Positions 7,901-16,313 of a stretch of 21,248 bases of DNA are shown piece by piece. Source of the stretch: Methylomicrobium sp035916875 (lineage in GTDB: Bacteria > Pseudomonadota > Gammaproteobacteria > Methylococcales > Methylomonadaceae). A program made the position numbers and the translations under genes. Where the stretch lies: positions 1 through 21,248 of the forward strand of contig NZ_JAXUHN010000056.1 of NCBI RefSeq assembly GCF_035916875.1, given 5' to 3'. The notes beneath the pieces were generated by a model. The model did not search any database. It was not told the origin of the DNA and saw only the letters and a list, made by a program, of their open reading frames with translations. How positions within the stretch are numbered: the first letter of the stretch is position 1; each line of letters starts with the position of its first letter.

Positions 7901-8800
7901 CTACTCTTCAGCGTTCAACGCCGCTCTGAGTTCGGCTGCGGATTGCGGCCTATCCTTCGGATAAAGGCCCATCGCCCAGTCTATCGCTTGCAGTAGCGGC
8001 CCGGAATATTTGCGCTTGAACAGTTTTGCCGCGGGCTCCAGCGCGTCCTTTTCGGCGCGCTCTGGCGCAGGTTGCGGCGATTTCAAATCCAAACAGGTGC
8101 GCATGCTGGCGCCAATCGCATAAATATCGGTCCACGGCCCAAGCGGCGTACACAGATTATATTGCTCGATCGGCGAAAAGCCCCTCGTCAACACCTTGGT
8201 CTGCTGCTGGGACTTGACCGGAAATGCCTGAAAAGCGCCAAAATCGAGCAGTACCGAATCATTGCCTGGGCGTACCAGAATGTTGGCCGGCTTGATGTCC
8301 AAATGCAGATAGCCGTGTCGGTGGATATGGCCGACACCGTCCAGCAAGGTATTGAAAATCGCTTTAATGATGTCTTCGTTGATATTCAAGGCTTTCTTGG
8401 ACAATACTTTTTCAAGCGTGACGCCGTAGTTGTAAACCATCACCATATAAACGGTCGAGTTGGCTTCAAAAAAATTGATCACTTCGACGATATTCGGATG
8501 CTTCAATGTCGCCAACACGCGTGCTTCTTCAAAAAACAGCCGTCGGCCGCGCTTGAACAGGGGCTGAAACTCTTCGTCGTTGACCACGACCACATTATTC
8601 CAGGTCCGGTGCGCCAATTTACGCGGCAAATATTCCTTGATCGCAACCTGCACCTGATCGGAAGTCTGCCTAGCCAAATAAACCGAGCTAAATCCGCCGT
8701 GCGCCAATTCCCGTTCGATCACATACTGGTCTATAATGGTCCCGGTTTGGAGATAGTTCCATTCTATTGGGTACGTTTCGGGTTCGTAATATTCCGCCAT
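7901..8800 (-). CDS. Ser/Thr protein kinase (Hanks type)
   Basis: A 299-residue cytoplasmic kinase made of one catalytic domain with no membrane segment or sensor extension. Visible motifs are the Gly loop HGGFSSVYLA (34-43), Lys55 in VAIKEYLP, Glu91/92 of helix C, HLDIKPANIL (166-175, so HRD is HLD), DFG at 186-188, SPIEQY (209-214) in place of APE, and Asp225 in DIYAIG. Loss of the Arg in HRD suggests that activation-loop phosphorylation is not needed. It ends 4 bp from the convergent RimK-type gene and starts 44 bp from yicC on the other strand. A perfect TATAAT lies upstream at 8831-8836 on the minus strand. Its targets are unknown. Confidence 0.93.
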   Translation of the reverse strand: MAEYYEPETYPIEWNYLQTGTIIDQYVIERELAHGGFSSVYLARQTSDQVQVAIKEYLPRKLAHRTWNNVVVVNDEEFQPLFKRGRRLFFEEARVLATLKHPNIVEVINFFEANSTVYMVMVYNYGVTLEKVLSKKALNINEDIIKAIFNTLLDGVGHIHRHGYLHLDIKPANILVRPGNDSVLLDFGAFQAFPVKSQQQTKVLTRGFSPIEQYNLCTPLGPWTDIYAIGASMRTCLDLKSPQPAPERAEKDALEPAAKLFKRKYSGPLLQAIDWAMGLYPKDRPQSAAELRAALNAEE

Positions 8801-8830
8801 CTTTGCACATTCGATTCAAAGCCGAGCTTA

Positions 8831-8836
8831 ATTATA
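8831..8836 (-). promoter_or_regulatory. Candidate -10 box for the kinase gene
   Basis: Read on the minus strand the sequence is TATAAT, a perfect sigma-70 -10 hexamer, 30 bp before the kinase ATG. No good -35 is seen at the usual distance; the nearest candidate is CATACT at 17 bp, inside the start of yicC. It overlaps the ribosome-binding region of yicC (AGGTGA, 8836-8841), so the two genes may interfere with each other. Confidence 0.35.
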
Positions 8837-8844
8837 GGTGAATA

Positions 8845-9711
8845 ATGACTAAAAGTATGACAGCGTTTGCCAGCACCGAAACGGAAATCGGCGCGCTGAC
8901 GATAAATTGTGAATTACGTTCGGTCAATCACCGTTATACCGACATCCTGATCAAATTGCCGGAACGGCTACGTTTTGCCGAGTCCGAAATACGCTCCGCG
9001 ATTGCCGCAAAAATCAGTCGCGGCAAGATCGAATGCACGCTCACCAACAAAAAGCAGATCAAGGATACGCAAAGTTTTTTCGTTAACCGGGACGCCGTCT
9101 CCGCACTACTGACCGCGGCGAAGCAAATCGAGGAACAAATGACCGCCCCGCAGCCCTTCTCCGCGCTCGATGTGCTGACCTTTCCGGGCATCCAGCAGGA
9201 GCCCGAACTGGACAAGGATGATCTGAATCGGGGCATTGCCGGGCTAGTCAACCAGACCTTGCTGAAACTTTTGGAAGTGCGCGAGCGGGAAGGGCGACAA
9301 CTGCAAGTGCTGATTGAGGACCGTTGCAAAAAAATGCAAACGTACACCGATGCCGCTAAGAAGCGTATGCCCGAAGTTTTGCAGGCGATCCGCTACAAAC
9401 TGAAGGATCGGATTATGGACTTGGTTGCCCAGCCCGATTTCGACCGACTCGAACAGGAACTGGTGTTTCTGACGCAAAAACTCGACATCGCCGAAGAACT
9501 GGATCGGTTGGAAACGCATATCACGGAAGTGTTGCGTGTGATAGCGCAGGACGAACCGGTCGGCCGGCGGCTTGATTTTCTGATGCAGGAAATGAACCGC
9601 GAAGCAAATACGCTGGGCGCGAAATCGTCAGACAAGGAAATCACCAAAATCTCAATTGAGCTGAAGGTGCTGATCGAGCAGGTTCGGGAGCAGATTCAGA
9701 ATATCGAATGA
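8845..9711 (+). CDS. yicC: YicC/YloC family endoribonuclease
   Basis: A 288-residue protein of the usual YicC length. The N-terminal YicC domain starts with MTKSMTAFAS and contains ELRSVNHRYTDI (24-35). The C-terminal DUF1732 part carries DEPVGRRLDFLMQEMNREAN and the conserved tail TLGAKSSDKEITK. E. coli YicC is an RNase linked to small-RNA decay, and the same activity is likely here. AGGTGA lies just upstream (8836-8841). In many proteobacteria gmk follows yicC; here it does not, and a strong terminator closes the gene at 9754-9775, so yicC is a single-gene unit. Confidence 0.95.
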   Translation: MTKSMTAFASTETEIGALTINCELRSVNHRYTDILIKLPERLRFAESEIRSAIAAKISRGKIECTLTNKKQIKDTQSFFVNRDAVSALLTAAKQIEEQMTAPQPFSALDVLTFPGIQQEPELDKDDLNRGIAGLVNQTLLKLLEVREREGRQLQVLIEDRCKKMQTYTDAAKKRMPEVLQAIRYKLKDRIMDLVAQPDFDRLEQELVFLTQKLDIAEELDRLETHITEVLRVIAQDEPVGRRLDFLMQEMNREANTLGAKSSDKEITKISIELKVLIEQVREQIQNIE

Positions 9712-9753
9712 TGTTTCAGGATGCCCAGGGAGGGCTCCACCAATCAAACAAGG

Positions 9754-9775
9754 GCCGCGTAAATCGCGGCTTTTT
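9754..9775 (+). terminator. Rho-independent terminator of yicC
   Basis: A perfect 6-bp stem GCCGCG/CGCGGC (9754-9759 and 9765-9770) with a TAAAT loop is followed directly by TTTTT (9771-9775). It lies 43 bp after the yicC stop. Confidence 0.9.
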
Positions 9776-10087
9776 ATGTCATGCTGCTCGATGTAATCAG
9801 ATAAAGGGCATAATAAACGGGCACCACTCACCGATCAAAATGGCAGCCAAATCAGCAGCAGGGATTTCACTTTAAAATCGATGATTGCTATTCAAAGGTA
9901 TGGAGCCACCTCCAATTATCCACGTTCCTATGACCGATTCCAAGAGTTGTGCCTTAGCTGCGATAATGGCAGACGTAATGCCGTTAAGGTGGGATAGCGG
10001 TTACTGGTTTCAACGATTTGTAGGCTTGAATGGATATCAGCTCTTCCCCACCGGAGCTGACCGAATTTCGCACAGGACTTTACTACA
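9776..10087. other. Non-coding or decayed DNA
   Basis: Short open frames exist on both strands, but none looks like a real protein and none has a ribosome-binding site. Since the next segment is a broken hsdM, this stretch may be decayed accessory DNA. I see no assignable feature in it. Confidence 0.4.
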
Positions 10088-10333
10088 TGCCCCTTAATCC
10101 TCCCGCAACTGGAACGCCACCTTTTCAAAACCGCCGGCATACTGCGCGGCAAAAATGGATGCATCAGAGCTCAAGGTGTACATCTTCGGCATGTTGTTTC
10201 TCAAGCGTTTCCCGGATATGCTTGACCAACGTCGGGAGAACTCATCCAGTTAGGCATCCAAAGCGGTAAAAGCCCAACAGACGCGCAAGCCGACGCCGAA
10301 AACCCGCGCTGGACAACAATGACTGAGTACTAG
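10088..10333 (+). pseudogene. hsdM: hsdM remnant (type I restriction methyltransferase N-terminus)
   Basis: Three adjoining pieces in two frames reconstruct the N-terminal part of a type I modification subunit. Piece one (from about 10088) reads QLERHLFKTAGILRGK. An extra A in the A-run at 10151-10155 shifts the frame, and piece two (10155 to about 10237) reads MDASELKVYIFGMLFLKRF and onward to DQRRE. A one-base loss near 10231-10240 restores the first frame, and piece three reads ELIQLGIQSGKSPTDAQADA then ENPRW, before a TAG at 10331-10333. The LRGKMDAS..YIFGMLFLKR signature is typical of HsdM N-termini. The catalytic NPPF region is absent, and no hsdS or hsdR is in the window. About 80 codons remain; the rest has been deleted. 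Confidence 0.8.
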
Positions 10334-10415
10334 TCACCCCCTCCGAACTTGCGGACTGTCGGACTTACCGGGCAGTTCACGCTCAACGTTTACGGGCGCT
10401 CCTCGCTGCTTGTTT

Positions 10416-10452
10416 TTGACATTCCCACATCCCCCCTGGTCAAGGCTATAAT
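10416..10452 (+). promoter_or_regulatory. Candidate promoter of the cyclase gene
   Basis: TTGACA at 10416-10421 and TATAAT at 10447-10452 are both perfect sigma-70 hexamers but are 25 bp apart, too far for normal joint use. TTGAC (10416-10420) and GTCAA (10439-10443) also form an inverted repeat with an 18-bp gap just upstream of the -10 box. Either the -10 works with a poor -35, or the spacing is altered by a regulator. It gives a leader of about 80-90 nt to the ATG at 10543. Confidence 0.4.
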
Positions 10453-10542
10453 AGCTGGTAAGTTCACGGCTTTTTGACCCCTTGATTCTGAACGTTCAGA
10501 TAAACCGATGCCAAAAGCCATTTGGCGTGTTACCTGAAATTA

Positions 10543-12819
10543 ATGAATGTTTATAAAAAAACGTCGAATGCCGTACTCTCAGCCTTGCTGATAGGCACCC
10601 TGGGAGCTGCATTGAACCTCACTAAATTGGGCCTGCGCTTCGAAGAAGAATGGGGATTAGCCGCGCTTTTCAAAGTCAGGGGAGCAATTTCCTCGCCGCG
10701 CGACGTGATCATCGTCAATGTTGATAAATCGTCGGAGGAGCAATTGCGCTTGCCGGAGAATCCGGAAAAATGGCCGCGATCGACCTACGCCCGGTTAATC
10801 GAGGCATTGAACCGCTACGAACCCGCCGTGATCGCCCTCAATATCTATTTTGGCGAAGTCCGTGATGCCGGCAACGATATCAGACTGGCCAAGGCCATCG
10901 CCTCCGGTAAAAACGTCATTCTCAGCAATTATTTGAAACAGTACACGTTTCCTTCCACCGATCCCGCCTGGGAATTTACTTACGAAAAGATCATCAATCC
11001 GATTCCGGCGTTCGCCAATGCCGCGCTCGGCGCAGCGCCCTTTCCGCTTCCCAAGACGGCCTCGACCGTCAAGCAGTTTTGGACATACAAAAAAAGCGCC
11101 GGCAGCATTCCGACCTTTCCCGTCTCGGTTTTTCAATGTTATGCCTTGAACCGGGCTTACCCCGAAATTCTGCGCCTGCTGCAGCTTATCGAACCCGCTC
11201 TGCCATCGCGGTTGCCGCCAACGTTTGCCCAACTCGCCGAAAAATCCAACGTACTGGAAATTTCCGAACTGATCCGGCAGGCCTTCGCGACAAAATCCTT
11301 GACTCAATTGCAAGAGCTTTTGGCGGAGGCCGATTATCCGCCTGAATCCACTCGCTTATTGCAATCTTGGTTTACCTTGGCAAAGGGCTCCGACAACCGG
11401 TATTTCAATCATTACGGCAAAACCGGCGCGATTACCACGATACCCTTCCATCAGTTACTGGAAAACAAACACTTAAACCCCGAACTTTTCCGCCGTAAAG
11501 TCGTACTGGTAGGTTACTCCGAAAATCTTGAGCCGGAAAAATTACAAGGATTTTATACCGAGTTTTCCGGCGGCGTCAGCGCAACGGTCAGCACCACCGA
11601 AATTGCCGCCACGGCGGTCGCCAACCTGATCGATAACAATGCGATACGGCCTTTGCCGCTGCAAAGCCAATGCCTGTTGATCATGCTCTGGAGCTTTCTG
11701 CTGTTTGGCGTATGCCGTTTATGCTCGCACCGGCTGGCAGCATCTCTGATGATCGGATTGACGGCGGCTTATGCCGGTTTTGCCTACTTCCAATTTGCCG
11801 CCGCGCAGATATGGTTGCCGTTGTTTATCCCCCTGCTGCTGCAGACGCCCGCAGCCGCGATCGCGTTGATTTTCTCCTATCTGCAAAAAAACAAACAGAA
11901 CCAGCAAAACCTGCACAAGACGCTCAGCTATTATCTGCCGGATAATGTGGTTAGCGACATCGCCAAGCAGTCCGAACTGGAAGCGATCACGCATTACGGC
12001 GGACTGGTGCGCGGCGTCTGTATGACGACCGATGCGGGCCAGTACACGACGCTGTCGGAAACGATGGATCCTTTAACTCTGAAATCGGTCCTGAACCAAT
12101 ATTACGGGGAGATGTTCCCGCTCGTCAAATATCATCACGGCATCATTTCGGACGTGATCGGCGATGCGATGCTGGCGTTATGGGCGGCGCCATTGGAAGA
12201 AAGCCGACACAAAATCAATGCCTGTCGTGCCGCCCTGGAAATAAAGGCAGCCATCGACCGTTTTAACCGGTCGCAATCTTACCAGTTACCGACCCGACTG
12301 GGTTTGCATTTCGGCGAAATGCATTTGGGCAATGTCGGCGCGATGGAGCATTTCGAATACCGCGCGGTCGGCGATATCGTAAATACCGCGGTGCGCATCG
12401 AAGGCTTGAACAAACTGCTGGGAACCCAGATTCTCGTGTCGTCGAGCGTAATCGAGGGTGTATCCGGCTTTTTTACCCGCGAGGTCGGCGCCTTCGTACT
12501 GAAAGGAAAAACCTATCCGGTCATACTCTTCGAACTGATTGCCCCGACAGGCCAAGTCGATCCTTACTGGCTGCCGCTGGCCGCCGCATTTGCCCATGCG
12601 CTGAGACTGTTTCAAAACTACCAGTGGACAGAGGCGTTGAACGCATTTCTCGACATCGAGCAACGTCATCCGGACGATGGACCGACACTTTTCTATATCC
12701 AGTATCTGAACCAACGCCCGCCGGCCCCCCCCGCAACAGGGCGTGCCGACCAACCCGCGCGGATCGAGCTGGATAATATTACCAATCGGTTGCATTTCTT
12801 GGCGCCGCACCTACAATAA
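10543..12819 (+). CDS. CHASE2-sensor class III nucleotide cyclase
   Basis: A 758-residue inner-membrane protein. One hydrophobic helix (about 10-28) is followed by a periplasmic CHASE2 domain (about 40-365), then three membrane spans (about 373-445) and a cytoplasmic class III cyclase domain (about 465-665). Metal Asp497 (TTDAGQYTTLSE) and Asp541 (VIGDAMLALW) are present, as are Asn614 and Arg618 in VNTAVRIE for transition-state binding. The usual adenine-selecting Lys, three residues before GD, is Asp537, and the paired Asp is Glu605 (FEYRAVGD). A TPR-like tail ends the protein. cAMP is the probable product, since a cAMP-type CRP is encoded downstream, but base choice is uncertain. The start is unclear: ATG 10543 and in-frame TTG 10522 both lack a good ribosome-binding site. 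It is followed by the FecR gene 73 bp later. Confidence 0.9.
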   Translation: MNVYKKTSNAVLSALLIGTLGAALNLTKLGLRFEEEWGLAALFKVRGAISSPRDVIIVNVDKSSEEQLRLPENPEKWPRSTYARLIEALNRYEPAVIALNIYFGEVRDAGNDIRLAKAIASGKNVILSNYLKQYTFPSTDPAWEFTYEKIINPIPAFANAALGAAPFPLPKTASTVKQFWTYKKSAGSIPTFPVSVFQCYALNRAYPEILRLLQLIEPALPSRLPPTFAQLAEKSNVLEISELIRQAFATKSLTQLQELLAEADYPPESTRLLQSWFTLAKGSDNRYFNHYGKTGAITTIPFHQLLENKHLNPELFRRKVVLVGYSENLEPEKLQGFYTEFSGGVSATVSTTEIAATAVANLIDNNAIRPLPLQSQCLLIMLWSFLLFGVCRLCSHRLAASLMIGLTAAYAGFAYFQFAAAQIWLPLFIPLLLQTPAAAIALIFSYLQKNKQNQQNLHKTLSYYLPDNVVSDIAKQSELEAITHYGGLVRGVCMTTDAGQYTTLSETMDPLTLKSVLNQYYGEMFPLVKYHHGIISDVIGDAMLALWAAPLEESRHKINACRAALEIKAAIDRFNRSQSYQLPTRLGLHFGEMHLGNVGAMEHFEYRAVGDIVNTAVRIEGLNKLLGTQILVSSSVIEGVSGFFTREVGAFVLKGKTYPVILFELIAPTGQVDPYWLPLAAAFAHALRLFQNYQWTEALNAFLDIEQRHPDDGPTLFYIQYLNQRPPAPPATGRADQPARIELDNITNRLHFLAPHLQ

Positions 12820-12845
12820 ACTCTAGTTTGAAATAGCCTTTTCGT

Positions 12846-12857
12846 TAGGGCGCCCTA
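12846..12857. promoter_or_regulatory. 12-bp palindrome overlapping a possible -10 box
   Basis: TAGGGCGCCCTA is a perfect palindrome 35 bp before the FecR-TPR gene. Its right edge overlaps TATAAA at 12856-12861, a possible -10 box. It could be an operator, or the hairpin could mark the gene boundary. No regulator family is recognised from the sequence. Confidence 0.3.
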
Positions 12858-12892
12858 TAAAAACACATTCGAATCCGTTTTACACCATCACT

Positions 12893-15800
12893 ATGATCGA
12901 TATGCGTCGAAAAACCCAGCGTTACCCATTGCTGATCTTGTTATTGATGCACCTAGTTGTAGAGGCTGCGCCGCTCTGTAAGCAACCGGCCGCCAAAGTC
13001 GTTTCCCTCCAGGGCAAAGCGAAGAGGCAATACCCCGGCAATCCCGCATGGCAAGCAGTTGGCCAGGACGACATTTTTTGCCCGGGCGACACCCTTCGTA
13101 CCGAAAAGCGGAGCCGCGCCACGCTGGTCTTGAGCAACGAATCATTGATTACGCTAGATCAAGGTTCCACGTTGATTTTTTCGGAGCCGAACATGGAATC
13201 CTCGCCCTGGCTGCTGAAACTCCTTGAGGGCGTTACCTATTTCAGAAGCCGGCAGCCGCAAAAACTGAACGTTCAAACACCGTTTATCAACGCGGTGCAT
13301 GAAGGCACCGAATTCCTGGTTACGGTTGACAGCCGGCAAGCCCGGATTGCCGTATTTGACGGTCAGGTCGCAGCAACCAATGCAGCCGGCCGCATTCATA
13401 TCAAAAAAGGCCAGATGGGCACCGCCTCTCCAAATCAGCCTCCCCGCCTGCAAGCGCTGACCGTGACGCCGACCGATGCAGTGCAATGGGCATTGTACTA
13501 TCCGCCGATCATCGATTATCGGCATTTCGCAACTGCTGATCCGTTATCGAAAGCGGCGCTGGACGCCTATCGGCAGGGCAATGTGGAGCAGGCCCTGGCT
13601 AAACTCGACAGTATCTCGGCTGCCGCTCAAAATGCGGATATTCCGGCATTAAAAGCCTCGCTGCTGCTCACGGTAGGGCGCGTCGACGAGGCATCGGCCG
13701 TTATCGATCAAGCCCTGCGCCTTCACCATGACCCCAGCATTCTGTATGCATTACAGGCCGTCATCGCGGTCGCCAAAAATCAACAAAATGCCGCGCTCGC
13801 ATTGGCGCGCAAAGCCGAAGCGCTGAATCCTGAATCATCCGTTCCCAAAATCGCTCTCTCCTACGCCTACCAAGCCCTGTTCAAAATCGAAGATGCATTG
13901 ACCGCTGCCAGACAGGCTGTACGACTGGCGCCGGAGGATTCGTTGGCGTGGGCCCGGCTCGCGGAGTTGCAGCTTTCGACCGGCAACCGTGACGACGCAT
14001 TGCTGGCCGCGCAAAAAGCAGAACAATTGAATCCGAATCTGGCCAGAACCCGGACCATTCTCGGCTTTACCGACCTGGCGCAAGCTAACGCATATGCCGC
14101 AAAACGGGCGTTCGAACAGGCGCTCGCGCTGGATTCCTCCGACCCTATCGCCCGGCTTGGCCTGGGGCTCGCAAAAATACGCCAGGGCGCGCTCCAAGAA
14201 GGCGCGCACGAACTGGAAATCGCGGCCAATCTCGATCCGAACAATGCGGTGATCCGCAGTTATCTCGGCAAAGCCTATTATGAATTGCGCAACAAGGGCT
14301 ATGCCGGCACGGAGTTGAATCTCGCCAAAGAGATGGACCCGAAAGACCCGACGCCCTGGTTTTACGACGCGATTCTGAAACAAACGACCAACCGTCCGGT
14401 TGCCGCCCTGCATGACATGCAAGAAGCGATCGCATTGAACGACAACCGGGGGGTTTACCGGTCCAGTTTTTTATTGGACAAAGATTTAGCGGCCAGAAGC
14501 GCCGCTCAAGGGCGAATATATAACGACCTGGGCTTCCAGCAATCGGGGCTGCTCGAAGGATGGAAATCGGTCAATCAGGATTCAGGCAATTACTCCGCGC
14601 ATCGCCTGTTGGCGGATAATTATGCCGCCCTGCCCCGCCATGAAATAGCCAGGGTCAGCGAACTTCTGCAATCGCAATTATTGCAGCCGGTCAATATCAC
14701 GCCGATTCAGCCGAATCTGGCGGAAAGCAATTTATTTATTTTAAACGGTTTAGGCCCGTCCGATCTCAGTTATAACGAATTCAACCCGTTGTTCGAATAT
14801 AACCGCGTGACCTTGCAAACATCAGCCGTGTTCGCCAGCAATAATACCCTGGGTGACAATGCGACGCTTTCCGGACTGCATGATAATACATCCTTCAGCC
14901 TGGGGCAGTTTCATTATGAAACGGACGGTTTTAGAGAAAATAATTTTCTTAGAAAGGATTTGTACAATGCTTTTCTGCAAAGCCAAGTCACGGACAAATT
15001 GAATTTGCAGGCGGAATACCGGCATGAAGAAAGCAATAACGGTGATTTGACGCTGAATTTCAACTTAGACAACTTTTTTAAAAACTTTAGGGAAAATCAG
15101 AATGTCGATAGTTATCGAATCGGCGGCCACTATGAATTCACCCCTGCCTCATCATTGATAGGTTCGCTGATTTACCAAGATATCAACATCAATCAGCATA
15201 GAGTTGACCCTGTCCCGCCTCTCTTTATTTTTGACAAGGACATTAACCTAAATCGCAGCGGTTTCATCTCGGAATTGCAGCATCGTTACACTCGCTCCAA
15301 TTACAGTATCCTGAGCGGCTTCGGCCACATCGACCAAGAAGCCAAGGATATTACGACCGGCAACGGTACATTCGTTCCTTTTTCCCAAAAATTCCCCTTG
15401 GATTCGACGCCAAACTACGCAAACATAGCCAGAACCAATTTTTATAACTACTCGACGATTAATTTCCTTGAAAATTTATCGGCCACGCTGGGCCTGAGCG
15501 TCGATTATTACCAAAACAGCGATCTGCGTCTCACCCCGCTCAATCCGAAGTTAGGCCTGGTATGGAGCCCCACGCATTCGACGACGTTTCGCGCCGCCGC
15601 TTTCAGAAGCCTAAGCGTAACTCGAACCGCAAACCAAACCATAGAGCCTACCCAAGTTGCCGGATTCAACCAATTTTTCGATGATCTGGACGGAACGGTC
15701 GCGTGGCGCTTTGGCGCGGGAGCCGATCATAAATTTTCAGAAAAACTATCTTCCGGGGTGGAATATTCCGAGAGAAAACTTTATATTCCCGGCTTTTCGT

Positions 15801-16273
15801 ACTCGGTCGACCGATCCGAACAAACCAGCAGGGCTTATTTGTATTTTACGCCTCATGATTGGGTTGCCGTCGGGACCGAATATTTTTATGAAAAAATTAT
15901 CAATCCCGTAAGACCGGTCTCCAGCATAAATATATTCTCCGGAGGCCTATTCGATGAGGTCGAGACGCACAGGGTTCCCGTCTCATTCAGTGTGTTCCAT
16001 CCGTCTGGATTTTCCTTCAAAATAAAAAACTCTTTCATCCATCAATCGGGCGTATTTCAAGATTTAACTACAAACAGCAAGATGCCTGATCGTTCCAGTT
16101 TTTTTATCGTCGATTTGAATTTAAGCTATCGCCTTCCCAAAAGATTCGGGATGGTCAGTCTCGGAATCAACAACGTGTTTAACGATCAAATTCATTACCA
16201 GAATACCGGCAACAATGAGCCGATCCTTGCGCCGGGCAGAGTACTTTTTTCCCGGATCAATCTGGCGCTTTGA
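12893..16273 (+). CDS. FecR-TPR-outer-membrane beta-barrel protein
   Basis: A 1126-residue exported protein. A signal peptide (about 8-26) is followed by a FecR-type domain (about 35-180; GDTLRTEKRSRATLVLSN, NVQTPFINAVHEGTEFLV), about ten TPR-like helical repeats (215-585, with recurring LNP/LDP ends), a conserved linker including LPRHEIARVSELLQSQLLQP, then a beta-barrel (about 630-1126) of alternating aromatic strands resembling the barrel of TonB-dependent receptors. No TonB plug or TonB box is seen, and the last residue is Leu where Phe is usual. The FecR and TPR parts should face the periplasm, where they could meet the CHASE2 sensor encoded just upstream. The first ATG was taken; one at 12902 is equally possible, and neither has a clear ribosome-binding site. 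Its ligand is unknown. Confidence 0.85.
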   Translation: MIDMRRKTQRYPLLILLLMHLVVEAAPLCKQPAAKVVSLQGKAKRQYPGNPAWQAVGQDDIFCPGDTLRTEKRSRATLVLSNESLITLDQGSTLIFSEPNMESSPWLLKLLEGVTYFRSRQPQKLNVQTPFINAVHEGTEFLVTVDSRQARIAVFDGQVAATNAAGRIHIKKGQMGTASPNQPPRLQALTVTPTDAVQWALYYPPIIDYRHFATADPLSKAALDAYRQGNVEQALAKLDSISAAAQNADIPALKASLLLTVGRVDEASAVIDQALRLHHDPSILYALQAVIAVAKNQQNAALALARKAEALNPESSVPKIALSYAYQALFKIEDALTAARQAVRLAPEDSLAWARLAELQLSTGNRDDALLAAQKAEQLNPNLARTRTILGFTDLAQANAYAAKRAFEQALALDSSDPIARLGLGLAKIRQGALQEGAHELEIAANLDPNNAVIRSYLGKAYYELRNKGYAGTELNLAKEMDPKDPTPWFYDAILKQTTNRPVAALHDMQEAIALNDNRGVYRSSFLLDKDLAARSAAQGRIYNDLGFQQSGLLEGWKSVNQDSGNYSAHRLLADNYAALPRHEIARVSELLQSQLLQPVNITPIQPNLAESNLFILNGLGPSDLSYNEFNPLFEYNRVTLQTSAVFASNNTLGDNATLSGLHDNTSFSLGQFHYETDGFRENNFLRKDLYNAFLQSQVTDKLNLQAEYRHEESNNGDLTLNFNLDNFFKNFRENQNVDSYRIGGHYEFTPASSLIGSLIYQDININQHRVDPVPPLFIFDKDINLNRSGFISELQHRYTRSNYSILSGFGHIDQEAKDITTGNGTFVPFSQKFPLDSTPNYANIARTNFYNYSTINFLENLSATLGLSVDYYQNSDLRLTPLNPKLGLVWSPTHSTTFRAAAFRSLSVTRTANQTIEPTQVAGFNQFFDDLDGTVAWRFGAGADHKFSEKLSSGVEYSERKLYIPGFSYSVDRSEQTSRAYLYFTPHDWVAVGTEYFYEKIINPVRPVSSINIFSGGLFDEVETHRVPVSFSVFHPSGFSFKIKNSFIHQSGVFQDLTTNSKMPDRSSFFIVDLNLSYRLPKRFGMVSLGINNVFNDQIHYQNTGNNEPILAPGRVLFSRINLAL

Positions 16274-16313
16274 AAATTCAATCCCATTTAAAAAACATGA
16301 GGATGCAATTATC

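Noticed and set aside
8072..8845. A 257-codon plus-strand frame opposite the kinase gene
   Set aside because: All kinase motifs are on the minus strand; this frame has no recognisable domain.
9776..10087. Possible IS remnant next to the hsdM fossil
   Set aside because: Some translated segments look vaguely transposase-like, but none carries a motif or terminal repeat I can defend.
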